A DNA stretch of 64,000 nucleotides, from assembly GCA_900073065.1 (NCBI GenBank), contig FJOG01000049.1, positions 91,824-155,823 of the forward strand. The letters are read 5' to 3'. The translations under genes and the position numbers were made by a program. Of the stretch, positions 46,620-57,729 are shown in pieces; within the stretch, counting starts at the first letter, position 1; each line of letters starts with the position of its first letter. The DNA comes from Phialocephala subalpina (Eukaryota; Ascomycota; Leotiomycetes; Helotiales; Mollisiaceae). The notes under the pieces are model-generated. The model was not told the origin of the DNA. It saw nothing but the letters and a program-made list of their open reading frames with translations, and searched no databases.

Positions 46620-48270
46620 AGAAACGGGTCAGATAGCGTCATCTGGGATTACGATGGCATCTGCGGTACTCTATTCCATGATTGGACAGGTTTGATAGAT
46701 CGTCCCTGAATGCACAGCACGATCACTCGATGGGCTGTCGACCTTGCCCGGACGGGACTGGAGTATGCACAAATATATGTGGTCGTGACACTGCAGGAAG
46801 CTAAAAAGAGCAACTGACTCAAGGAACAAGGGTGGAATGGATGCCTACAGGGTTTCGACTCATCGTATTCTCATAAATTCGAGAAAAGATGAAGATATAC
46901 ACAATAATGTACATGGGCGAAGGAAAGAGAAGATATTGAAGAGGAAGAAAGGAGTGCGGTCGCAAGTTGTGGGGAAGCGGAGGTCGCTAGCGTCGGGGCT
47001 TGCAGATGGCTTCCGCAGGGCTGAAGCTTTGCTCCCAATTCTTTCTCTCTTCAAACAACACAAACGCCTTCAGACCTTCTTCTCTTCACCAAAGGACAAT
47101 TGCTCTGCAATATCATATCATCAATCCTCGAACATTAGAAAGCATCTCCACTATACGATGGAATGAACCGGCCCACGCGGTCTCTTCTGGGAGGATCTAC
47201 CCCAAGCCTGGGACGCGTCGATTTGGACGAAGCATCGATGACAGACAAGCTTCCAACTACGCTGAGAACGAGCAAAGTACCATGACAAGACGAGCTATAC
47301 GCGAAGAAGGATGTATGTGGATCGATGGCAGATTTGATATGGAGAAGCCAGGCGATTGGGGATCTTGAGAACATCCAAGGCAAATGCAAAGTCTGCATCT
47401 CAACAACCTCGAACCTCTCCCGATCGACTCCCAAATACGACGCCCTTCCCTTGAGTGCACGAACGAGACCTCTCGAACAACAATTCACTGCTTCCTGCTG
47501 CTTCCGTAGCAAGTACCTTTTCCGTTCGTGTATCCGTCTGCTCGAGGTGGTAGCCTACATCTGAAAGAGGAAAGGAGCGCAACGTACACACTTCGAGGAG
47601 TAGCGCAGGCTCTGTTGGGCTCATTGTTACAACGGCAGAGCACAAGAATAATTGGAACGGCCAGGTGTGGCTCTGCTTGCGAAAGCTATTGTAAGGTACC
47701 TCCGCTGTCCAATTCCTGAAGGATTACTGGGCGACCAACGGCAACTAGGAGATCATTTGGAGGGCACACAATCCGGGTAGGTCTTACATTGGCATGGTGC
47801 AGAAGACTTGATGGTATGTTGCTGGGAAGGTGGAATACGACCGCTCTTTGCATTGATGGTAGGGCCAGCAACATCAATCTTCATCAGAGGCAAAGCTGTT
47901 CTCCAAGGAGGAGTGGTGTTGATGTATTCTCTTTCCGAGCATATCCACATTTGTATCACTGCTACTTCAGTCCCCTTTGTTTTACATATTTCCGCTATCA
48001 TCTCTTTTCCGTCAAAAGGCCCGGCGCGGGTGGAAGATTGTTCCGAGAAGCCCGTGGGGCACACTGGTGTGACTGGTCCCACCGGCAAAAGACCAGTCAT
48101 GTTTTCATCATCAAAAGTTCATGATCATCTTCCGTTTCTACCATACGATGAGTGTCCATTCTACATAATCTCGAGACGGGTTTTATTGACCTCGAAGTAC
48201 AGAGAGAGCCGAATCTCTAATTCCAGCTACAAGGAGCCTCCACAATATCACTTCGTCATTCTTGACCCAC
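46620..48270. other. 1.65-kb interval without a supportable gene
   Basis: Several overlapping open frames of 60-200 codons occur on both strands, none with a recognisable domain, signal or intron pattern. It probably holds the promoters of the flanking divergent genes (MFS at 46559, SGNH hydrolase at 48275). Confidence 0.5.
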
Positions 48271-48274
48271 CACA

Positions 48275-49090
48275 ATGGGCGACAATAGCGAAACCAAACG
48301 CCTTCATATTGCTACTCTTGGTAGCTCCTTTGCTGCCGGACCTGGAATACCACCACAGATCAGTCGTATGGCAGGTCGATCCGGTAACAACTACGCGCAT
48401 CTTCTGGCAGCTCGACTTGATGCAGACCTGACCGATCTCACTGTCTCCGGCGCCACGCTGAACAACATCCTGTCTGAGCCGCAGCAAGCTTATCGATGGA
48501 GCACATCATTTCCTCCGCAAATTACGGGCCTTCCTGCTGATGCAGACATTGTCACGGTTACTGGAGGGGGAAACGACATGGGATATATTGGAGGAGTATC
48601 GAGAGAGGCTCTTAAGGATACATGGCTGGGCTATGTGCTGTCTTGGTTGATACCGACTCCACCTTCAGATCCTCTGACGGCGGAAGCTGTCGCCAAGCGA
48701 TTTACTTTGGTCGTTGACGAGATTCAAAAGATTGCACCTAAGGCTCGAATCCTTCTCGTCGAATACTTCTGCCTTCTTGGGCCAGACACGCGCCCAGGAA
48801 TCGATGTCAACTTGACGGAAGAGCAAATCAAACGCCACCAAGGGGTGGCAGAACAAGTGAAGACCGCGTATCGGCTTGTTGCAGAAGCACGACCAGGTTG
48901 CGAGGTCATTCCTGTGGATGAAAGAAGTCGTGCTCATGCTTTGGGATCGAAGGAACCGTGGATTGAAGGCTTCAGTTGGGGGACCGTATGGCAAGGAAAT
49001 CCATTCCATCCAAACCTGAAGGGCATGCAAGGCGTGGCAGATATGATCTATGAGAAGCTGAAGGATGATGGAGTTGTCTCATCGGCATGA
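48275..49090 (+). CDS. SGNH/GDSL-type hydrolase
   Basis: An intronless frame of 271 codons. Block I is LGSSFAAGPG (Ser17 or Ser18 as nucleophile, replacing the GDS form). Gly60 in TVSGAT fits block II, GGGND supplies Asn101 of block III, and NPFHPN near residue 245 gives the catalytic His of block V. SGNH enzymes are esterases or lipases. No signal peptide is present, so an intracellular enzyme is likely. The arrangement resembles fungal members related to actinobacterial SGNH lipases. Single-exon structure among intron-rich neighbours is unremarkable for this family. Confidence 0.9.
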   Translation: MGDNSETKRLHIATLGSSFAAGPGIPPQISRMAGRSGNNYAHLLAARLDADLTDLTVSGATLNNILSEPQQAYRWSTSFPPQITGLPADADIVTVTGGGNDMGYIGGVSREALKDTWLGYVLSWLIPTPPSDPLTAEAVAKRFTLVVDEIQKIAPKARILLVEYFCLLGPDTRPGIDVNLTEEQIKRHQGVAEQVKTAYRLVAEARPGCEVIPVDERSRAHALGSKEPWIEGFSWGTVWQGNPFHPNLKGMQGVADMIYEKLKDDGVVSSA

Positions 49091-49611
49091 CGACGGACAC
49101 CCTCCATATTCACGTGTTGTCTCTCACGTGCTTCCTCCCATCTATCATCGGCATTCACCCACGGCAGATCGGCAAATATCTCCCCGCAAACGGTTCCATT
49201 CCAAGATAGGCAGCTCTGAACCTCATGGTTGAATGCTTCCCCTCTCTTATCGCCTATCAAGCTTCAGCGGGGGGTCGCCTATTGTCTATCTTGCTGCTTG
49301 CCCGCCTTATGCATAAAATACCCTGGTTCGATGACCACAAAAGGTCGAAGAAATTGACGGACACATGCTTCCGTGTTGGAGATGTTGATATCATCGATGT
49401 TATTATGTGAGGGTTTCTAGATAGAGGTGTCAGATTTATCGGATTTCCGTTTGCATGAGTTTTTGGTTTCTCCGTTAATGGAACCGTGGTCTTGGGACCG
49501 GGCAAGCATACAAGTGTGCTGTACTTTAATATATAGCACGCGCAACTTTCAATCAACGACTTGTCTTCTGTCAAAACATCGTTTTCTGTCGTGTGCTCTT
49601 CCACTGTCAAG

Positions 49612-51352
49612 ATGGCCGAACCACTTCCTACCGAGAAGATGGCAAACTCCCCAGAAAAGCCCTTTGCCAACCTCGATGGCCGTCAAGCCTCAGTCTCCAA
49701 CTCCGACGTAGGCGTCACAACAGTAGTTGACCTTGTCGACGCCGACGAAGCCCTTGCATTCCTCACTTCGCACCCCAACGCCACCGAAATCGCGATCCAA
49801 GGAAACGCAATCCTCGACGACCCAAAACAACTCAAGAAATTGATTCGGAAAATCGACTTTACGATTGCGCCGTTGTTGGCTGCGGTGTACTTTTTGCAGT
49901 TCTTGGATAAGACGACACTGAGTTATACGGCGGTTATGGGGATTAGGAAGGATACGCATCTGGTGGGGCAGGATTATAGTGATTTGAGCATGTTGTTTTA
50001 TATTGGTTTGTCTTCCCTTTCTCCTCTCATTCCCCCTACACACCGAGAGAAGGCGTAAAGGCTGACGAAGAGAACAGGATTCCTAGCAGCCGAATTCCCA
50101 ACCCAATACCTCGCCCAACACATCTCCCGTCTCGGTCTCTACCTCGGAACAAACATCATGCTCTGGGGTCTCATCCTCGGCTGCCACGCTGCATGCACCT
50201 CCTTTGCTGGACTTGCAATCTGCCGCACTTTGCTGGGTGTTTTTGAGTCTTGCGTTGCCCCGATTCTCGTTTTGATCATCGCAATGTGGTATAAGAAAGA
50301 GGAGCAGGGGAGGAGGGTTTCTTGGTTCTACGTGTGCAACTCCCTCACGCAGATCTTTGGTGGTCTCTTGGCATATGGAGTCAGTTTCGCGAAGACGGAT
50401 TTCGCAAGTTGGCGCATATTCTTCGTGGCCATTGGAGCGATGACTATGGTGATCGGACTTCTGGTTTGTATCTTTCTACCGGATTCTCCCGTCAAAGCGA
50501 AGCGCTTCAGTGATGTAGAGAAGGTAGCTGCGTTGTTGAGGACGAAGGATAATCAGAGTGGGACGCAGAATGCTCATCTCAAAAAGGCACAGGTAAGCCA
50601 TCCCATTCTAGTAAACCATCGGATTAGGAAACCGATTGTGATAGGTCCTCGAAACATTCAAAGACCCCCGCGTCTACCTCGTCTGCCTCTGCACCCTCCT
50701 CTCCTCCATCCCCAACGGCGGCCTCTCAAACTTCTCCTCTATCCTCCTCACCACTTTCGGCTACTCCTCCCGCGAAGCCCTCCTCATGTCCGCTCCCGGC
50801 GGCGCTGTTGGCGTGATCTGCGTTCTGGGCGTTGGCTACCTTTCCGATAAATGGCGAGACAGATCTTCAGTCATGCTCATCTGTATACTGCCCACTATTC
50901 TGGGAGCGGGATTGATGATCGGATTGGATCCGAATGGTGTTCCCAAGAATAGAGCCGGTTTACTCGCTGCTAGTTTCTTGACGGGAACGTTTGGTGCGGC
51001 GTTTATGTTGCTCTTGGCTTGGAATGCTTCAAACATAGCAGGGCACTCTAAGAAAGTAACCATCAACGCCCTCACCCTTGTCTCCTTCGCCACAGGCAAT
51101 ATCCTCGGAACGCAAACTTTCCAAGCTAAAGAAGCACCTGGGTATATCTCTGGCAAGATATCTATCATTGCTACGCTTGGGGCGCTTTGTTTCGTGGTTT
51201 TGGTGTTGAGGTGGTGGAATGATATGTTGAATAAGAAGAACAAGGTAGCGTTAGAGGGGATGAGTGAGGGGGAGAAGGAGGAGATGAGGGAGAAGATGGC
51301 GTTTGCGGATCAGACGGATCGGAAGAATCCTTTCTTTGTGTACACGCACTGA
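49612..51352 (+). CDS. MFS permease, anion:cation symporter (Dal5/allantoate) family
   Basis: Exons 49612-50005, 50078-50592 and 50645-51352 give 538 residues; introns 72 and 52 nt. The start is the ATG in MAEPLPTEKMANSP. Family marks: KLIRKIDFTIAPLLAAVYFL, QFLDKTTLSYTAVMGI, EFPTQYLAQH, CRTLLGVFESCVAPI, MWYKKEEQGRRVSWF, then ETFKDPRVYLVCL and GTQTFQAKEAPGY. About 12 spans with cytosolic ends. Members import allantoate, nicotinate, biotin and related organic anions across the plasma membrane; the substrate here cannot be named. Confidence 0.92.
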
Positions 51353-51574
51353 AGTGCTTTATGGGTCGAAAGATTAGCAGGAGATATAGCACATACAACG
51401 CGAAACAGGGAAGTCTTCAGAACAGAAAGAACTTGTTGTTTACTAGGGTCACGTGCCAACATCGACTTGAAGCTTCTTGGTTGTTCAAGGGAGTAAAAGC
51501 TCGGCCTTTGCGAATAGGGGCAGCCTGAGAAAAGGAATCTCTCCTCATTCTCCCATGCAAGATGGAACTTTGAG

Positions 51575-52010
51575 TGGGTTTGTTGCACGCCGCCGCCGCG
51601 GCATCAGGGGTGAGGACGGCGAGAGCACTTCCAACTCCACCTCCGCCTCCGCCTCCAAGTCGCAAACCTCTCACCAGGACTGGGACATTATCATCTTTGT
51701 TGCACGTCCGCCTTTCCGCTCCGGCATTCTAGTCCACCACTTCCATCTCCGGTTCGGACAACGAACTCTTGTTGTTGCGAGTCGAGACTTCCGCTCTGGC
51801 GGCGGACCTTAGTACTTCTGCTCACTACAAGCTGATACTTCCTCCTCCTCTTCGGACATTGGTATTTTTGTTGCACATCTACACTTCCGCTTCGGTGGAG
51901 GTGGTTCTACTTCCTATTCCGGTTCGGAAATTTGGTTCGTCTTTATGGCCATGGACAGTTCCACCTTGACTTCCGCGGTTGAGGTCTTGGTACAACCTTT
52001 TTCAGTCCAC
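51575..52010. repeat. Degenerate repeats with TTTGTTGCAC and CTTCCGCT words
   Basis: TTTGTTGCACG (51580, 51697), TTGTTGTTGCGAG (51770) and TTTTTGTTGCACAT (51866) are each followed by a (T/C)TCCGC(T/C)(T/C)C(T/G)G block and a TTCGGACA/TTCGGACATTG word. Spacing is irregular (about 75-115 bases). The stretch lies in the intergenic region between two MFS genes and has no convincing reading frame. Confidence 0.5.
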
Positions 52011-52448
52011 AACGGACCATGAGGCTTTTGCCGCACATCGCAGAGCGGTAGGAGCGGTATCCGGAGGGGAGGAGCGCGGGATTACTCTCTGCTCCTCTCC
52101 GCCATCCCTCCTCCATGTCCCAGACTTTGGCACCAAACATTCACTAATCCTTCACAGCAACCTGCGACAAGCAATTTCTCGAATATTAACTGTTTCCATT
52201 CCACCATATATGTATATATTTATGTGTAAGGCAGTCCGCAAATATGCAAATATGCCACGAAATTCCATCATTCCATCATAACATCATCAAAGCATGGGTA
52301 TCCAACCCAGCATGCCGCCCACCCAGAAATGAAACCAAACGCCAACGCTGAATGCTGAATGCTACCAATAACCGCCATGCATATGCACAACCAAATCCAT
52401 CCCTTCTCATAACATCCTGCTCCATGCACATCAATATTTCAATTCAGT

Positions 52449-54330
52449 TCAACTCTTCTGAGCCGCTTGGCCAGCCTCTCTCTGCTTCGCTTCCGCCTTC
52501 AGCGCCGCCTCCCTCTTCTGCTTTGCAACGTACTTCATGTTATCATTGAATTGTTCGTTCCCCCTCCCCATGATGTCCATCTTTTGTTTGCGAAACGTGA
52601 GGAGGGTAGCTAGGACACAAGCTCCTGATATCGCAGCACAAACCTTCATACTCTCGCTAAAACTATCCGAGTACGTCTGTCTCACTGCTTCAAGCTGAGC
52701 AGGAGACATTTCGCGTGCGGAGTTCTGGAGAGTTTCGAGTTGGAAGGATGTTACGAGGTGGGTCTTTATTAGACGCGAGGATTGTAGGATGCCGAGGATG
52801 GCGGTTGAGGCTGCGATGCCGATGGAGCCGCCGAGGACGCGGGCTTGGGCTACTATTCCTTGTGCGACGGCTGCTCTCTTGTCAGCATAGTTCAATTTGG
52901 AGGTGGAGAGGGAGGGGACTCACTTCTGTCTCTGAGTTCGCATTCTAGACTAGCGCCCATTGAGACGGTTGATACCATAAGTCCGAAACCTAGACCGACG
53001 AATACTTCGAATCCGTACATTTTTGCTGGCAGTGACACGGCATTCTCGAGACTTGAGAGAGCGCCTGAGCCGATGGTCATTAAGATTGCTCCGGTGAACA
53101 GAGTTGGGAAGATGAAATCCTTCTTGCTGTTCACCATTCCGGATATCGTGCTTGCGACCGCCACTGAACCGAGCATAGGCATCAGCGAGACGCCAGCAGT
53201 GAGTTGACTCCTGCCGTTGACGACCTGTATCCGGAGCGGTAATCCATAGATGACCATGAAGTATGGAAATCCAGCTAGAAGTGTCGTGGCGAAATGTCCC
53301 ATAAAGACTCGTCGTTTGATGAGGCGGAGTGGAAACATCGTCATTAGAGTCGATTCCCACTTTCGAGCTGCCAGGACCTCCCATCCGAACAATGCAAACC
53401 ACAACACAACCCCTACCACCAACGGTGCTACAAATATAGCTTTGTTCCATACATCAGCCCTCAATCCCGCTTCCTGGAACGAAAACACAACCAGCACAGA
53501 AGCCGCAATCACGAGACCTGCTCCCAGGAAATCCAGCTGCTTCAATGGTCTCCGTTCCGGATGATGAATCTGATGTGGTTTCGGCCATGCGATGATGAAA
53601 GCTATCAAAGGAATAATCCCAATTGGAGCATTAATCCAGAAAATCCACCTCCAAGTTGTTCCATGCGTAATCGCACCTCCAACAACAGGTCCAAGGACTC
53701 CAGCCATCGCAACCACAGCACCAATAACCGCACCCGCCAACTGCTGCATCTTCGGCTGCGGTGCGATCTCTGGGATGATCACGAATGCCAGGGAATATAA
53801 TCCCGATCCTCCAATTCCTTGAAGTACTCGACAGGCGATGAGTTGATTGAGAGTTTGAGAAAAGCCGCAACCGAGAGAGAAGGCGAAGAAGATGATGAAG
53901 GCAGCGACGTAGGCGTTTCGACGTCCTGTCACGTCGGCCATTCGGGCAAAGAGAACGGCGCAGCCTAGGTAGCTGAGGGTGTAGGCTAGGGCTACCCAAT
54001 TGATGGAGTTGATAGTTTTGAGGTCTTCTCCGATTGTGAAGAGGGCTGTTGCGACGATGGTGGTGTCGAGGAGTGAGAGGAAGAGTCCGAAGCAGATACT
54101 GTCGCAAATTAGATTTGATGGCCTTCACATTTGGAATGCACCTACGAAATAGAGAGCGAGATGAGTCGCCATCTTGGTAGGACAGGTCCATTTGGTGCCC
54201 CTGGTGGTCCTAAAGTTGGTGCAGCGAGAGGACCCGGTGGCGGTGTTGGTGTCCGTGTTCCTTCCTCCATAACTCGGACGCTATCGCTCGCCGGCGAATT
54301 CGATTCTTCTTTCTCGGACATAGCTGTCAT
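52449..54330 (-). CDS. MFS exporter, DHA2 (14-span drug:H+ antiporter) family
   Basis: Exon 1 is 54330-54146 (Pro-rich cytosolic start, then LPRWRLISLSIS). Exon 2 begins at 54098 (ICFGLFLSLLDTTIVATALF) and runs to about 52925, ending LECELRDR. Exon 3 carries AVAQGIVAQARVLGGSIGIA to 52449. Motif C of exporters is seen as AGVLGPVVGGAITHGTTWRW, motif A-like sequence as ARMADVTGRRNAYV, and CRVLQGIGGSGLYSLAF follows. The tail is Lys/Ala-rich. DHA2 proteins export toxic compounds or secondary metabolites. The exact exon 2/3 join is not certain; one fit uses a GTGAGT donor and an AAGAGAG acceptor. Confidence 0.88.
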
Positions 54331-54399
54331 GATGCCGTGTAGAGAACTTCTGAAGGCTCAAATAATCATACGAGACCTTCTTCCACGCATGCAGCATGC

Positions 54400-55700
54400 A
54401 GCATGCCATCAGTGAAGACAGGTACACTGATTTAGCCCCATGAAATGAGAAGCTTGATTCAAAGCTCCCTTCACAACCCACACACGAACATCACTCCATC
54501 CTATATATCCAAACTTTCACTTGAGGACGAATAAGCAAGATCATGTAAGCGCGGATAGATCTTCAACGCCGCCAGCGTGGTACGAAGTGCAGACCAAATC
54601 CATAAAAGCGAGTGCGAGAGGCACAGCTCTTTTAAAAGAAAAACCCGCCATTCTGGAACGGCAACAGAAACCACGATTACAGACCCCACTCCAGGGTTCA
54701 AACCAAGAGATCCACTCATGCATCCAGGGCGGGAAGGCCCGTGGCCGGATTGGGTCGTGCACCGAACCGCTGCATCTTTCACCATCGAGAAATCGCAGGC
54801 ATCGAGGATGTACGGACGTAGGGTAAACCAATCTCACCTCCCCTCCATACGCGTATGTTTGCACTACATCAAATATACGTGAAATTCGTCTAAAGTGCCC
54901 AATGATGCATGCAGTTGTATAAAGGGCGGTCTCTTTTTGAAGGATGGGGATGTTGTGTTGTCCAACGCACGATTAGCAGTGCGACAGAAGCGGGAAAGTT
55001 AAGCGGTCGGACAGGCATATTTGGCCGTGGCCCGAGGATTGAGGACGGGCTGAGATTGGTGTTCCCGGGGGATTTTAGGCGAGTTGAGATGCCTGGGACC
55101 GAATGAGGTGTGAGACAGATGGCGACTGGTCGACGGGTAAAATGTTTGACGAGATGCGAGACAAAAGCAGAACGAGATGCGACCTCGGACGGGAGACAAT
55201 TGGTCGAGTGAAGCGAAATCTGATGGAGAGGCTTTGTGGAGGTGATGCCGGCAATTCGAAGATTGGATAGTCCTAGATAACGCCGCTATAGATGACATCC
55301 GATTCATCCAAATGTAAATGCTTTGATTGACCAGCAACAACCGTAGAGGCGTCTCCCTCCTTAGCTGACGACCGTCCATAGCTCGTTCTGGCAGGAAGAG
55401 AAGAGTTGTACCGAGCGAGTATAGAGCGAAGAGGTATACTTGCATCTTCAAAGTACGCCATGGCCAGGACCAAGAAGATGCAGCTTCAGAACTCCAAGGG
55501 AAGGCTGGACATCCATAGAAAAGTCCGAAAGTCCTACGATATGGCACTTGCCGAACTGCCCAAGTCTGCCACCAAGACTAACCTGCCAGAGGCGTATGTA
55601 TGTAAAGTCTGAAGAGAGATGATTGAAGCAGTCGAAGCCGTGATGCAGAAGCCCCAGCACATAGCTACATTCCAACAGCTCTATGCCCAGCGCCTCAATA
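54400..55700. other. 1.3-kb interval without a supportable gene
   Basis: Short overlapping frames only (up to 182 codons on the minus strand at 54999-55547), of biased composition and without known motifs. Confidence 0.45.
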
Positions 55701-55722
55701 TTCTCGCAATTCTCCATTGTCC

Positions 55723-56403
55723 TCAATGTTTGGCCGCCTCCGCCTCCTTCGTCTTCCTCCTCACCGCAGCATCAATCCTCTGATGACATCCATACCCCTC
55801 AATGAAGCAGCTAACAACCCACTTCCACCAAAGCGCCGTTCCTCTCTCCACACCGTGTTTTCGTAGTCGGGTCCTATCCATCAAATACGCCTCCCCAAGA
55901 TGAATCACCACAACAGGCAACGCAATCGTCTTCGCAATCCAAACAAACCATTCCGGTCCCCCAGGCCAATACTTCAACGGAACATCGTAGAACCACGTCC
56001 CAGGCACAATCCGATTCCTCATCGCAAAGACCCCAAATGTAAACAGGCAGATGCCAAACACGAAGATGTGAAATGGCTTTCGCGGAGGTTCGTAGCTCGT
56101 GATCTTGATATTCGACACATCTAACGCGGTTCGCGCCTCGCGGTCCATGTCGACGGTCCTCGTGCGTGCTTCGGCCCAAGAGGTCATCGGAGGAGAGAAT
56201 GGGATCGAGTATGCCTTGCCGTCGGTGGTTTGAAGACTCATGTGTGCTAGAGAGATGGACGATATTTGGGCGTTGCGTGTAGAGCGCGCGGATAGATGGC
56301 AGTAGTGTTGGAGGTAGAGGGAGAGGGAGTCGGCGTGGTCTGCGTTCATGTGTTTGATGATTCGCGCTTTTGCGGCTTCGTCTTTGGAGATTGGGTCTGC
56401 CAT
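55723..56403 (-). CDS. DUF2470-domain integral membrane protein
   Basis: An intronless frame of 226 codons. Residues 1-100 form the DUF2470 domain: KARIIKHMNADHADSLSLYL, AHMSLQTTDGKAYSIPFSPP, then WAEARTRTVDMDREA. This is the small fold also found at the C-terminus of FMN-binding split-barrel, heme-oxygenase-like proteins. A short Pro-rich link leads to two membrane spans (about 109-126, FHIFVFGICLFTFGVF, and 152-175, WFVWIAKTIALPVVVIHL), and a basic C-terminus. The same domain-plus-membrane layout recurs in ascomycetes; function unknown. The start MADPISKDEAAK is well placed. Confidence 0.88.
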   Translation of the reverse strand: MADPISKDEAAKARIIKHMNADHADSLSLYLQHYCHLSARSTRNAQISSISLAHMSLQTTDGKAYSIPFSPPMTSWAEARTRTVDMDREARTALDVSNIKITSYEPPRKPFHIFVFGICLFTFGVFAMRNRIVPGTWFYDVPLKYWPGGPEWFVWIAKTIALPVVVIHLGEAYLMDRTRLRKHGVERGTALWWKWVVSCFIEGYGCHQRIDAAVRRKTKEAEAAKH

Positions 56404-56649
56404 TAGGAGCTGCTGTCTTGTTTATGCGTGGAAGTTGAGGAAGGTATTCGGTGAATGCGGGAATGGAGAGGTGTTGGTGTTGGTGTCGATGTCGATGTGG
56501 TGATGAGTTTGTTGTTTTGAGATGTTGAGAGCTTCGAGATGTTACCTCGGAGCTTTCGTATTCGTATAAGCTCTCGTTTAGACTCGGCTTCACGTTTTTC
56601 TACTGGTGTGTTTTTCAAATCTTCAACTTTCACACCTTCACTTCACCAC

Positions 56650-57725
56650 TTCAAAATCCCTCACCCACCGACTAAGATGAGGCTATATGTCATGTCCTTT
56701 TCAATGATATGCCTTAAGGTGAGGCTTCTTCAGAACGCTTACTCGCCCCCTTCAAGTTCCAGCAGCACAGCTCCGAGACTAGCCGACACCTTCACTCAAC
56801 GATCCGTACCTTCACTCCATTCAAGAGTTGCATCGGGATTGGCTCAGGGCTACCATGCTCTTGATTGCTATAAAGCACAAGTGTGGTTTCACTGACAGTA
56901 ATCATTAAAAACTCTGTCACGTGACACATCACCGTCACTGTATGTTCTTTCATGGCATTGCGAGTCATTACGATCAAGTTTTGAATTGAGGCAAACTTCT
57001 TGCAGATATTTCATAGATAGCCAAGCCCTGGTGCCAAGTCTCTGTTCTTTCCACGTGTAGTCAAGACTCACAGTCCTTGGCCCGGCGGAGCCATTTCCGC
57101 TCCGCCATCTTGCTCACATTTCGGCATTTGCAATTACGTAACGACCAAAAATAACCAACGAGTCTTTTCCTTACCCCTGAAGCTATGGGGTAACACATCT
57201 CAACTATGGGGTAATACCGTTCCAGGGCACCTCATCAGCAGACGAGGCAATTGACGTTGCGTTAGTCAAGACGAAGCACGATTTATAAAAGTGCGGGGAA
57301 CGATTGGTTGCGGATGTCTTGGCATCAATGGCGAGTTTGACGTGGTCGAGAACGTCAAAGCTGTTGGATATTTTGAGATGATATCGTTGCTTTCTTGGAC
57401 ATGGTGAGGAGTACGATTGATAATAGTATCGTTGGCGATTGGATGTTTGCGGTATAAGCATTGAAGACTTTTGCATTGCAAGGCATTATGCTCGTGCCAA
57501 ATGTCGTGACGACGGTGTACAAAGTTTTCATCCGAGCTTGCCTTCGTCGTATCTCGATCTCACGATGGCAGAATTTTTGCGGAAGGTGAATTGGTATATA
57601 ATGCCTTAGCTCCATTTTTCCATTCTTCGCCAGATACATTTCGTGTAACCAAGATCTTGCCTTTGCGATATCCTCTTCCGCATCCTTGATCTACGCAACA
57701 CCTACAAACCGTCCTACAGAATCCT
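56650..57725. other. Gene-free interval of about 1.1 kb
   Basis: No frame with a recognisable family. The short stretches at 57000-57600 have coding-like lengths on the minus strand but no domain. It contains the promoter of the F-box gene starting at 57730. Confidence 0.45.
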
Positions 57726-57729
57726 CAAT

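Noticed and set aside
46837..48230. Several frames of 60-207 codons between the MFS and SGNH genes
   Set aside because: They overlap on both strands without motifs; the frame reaching into 48275 is out of phase with the clear hydrolase gene.
49690..51588. Minus-strand frames opposite the anion symporter gene
   Set aside because: Shadows of the real gene on the other strand.
54999..55547. 182-codon minus-strand frame
   Set aside because: Ser/Arg-biased with no motif or intron support.
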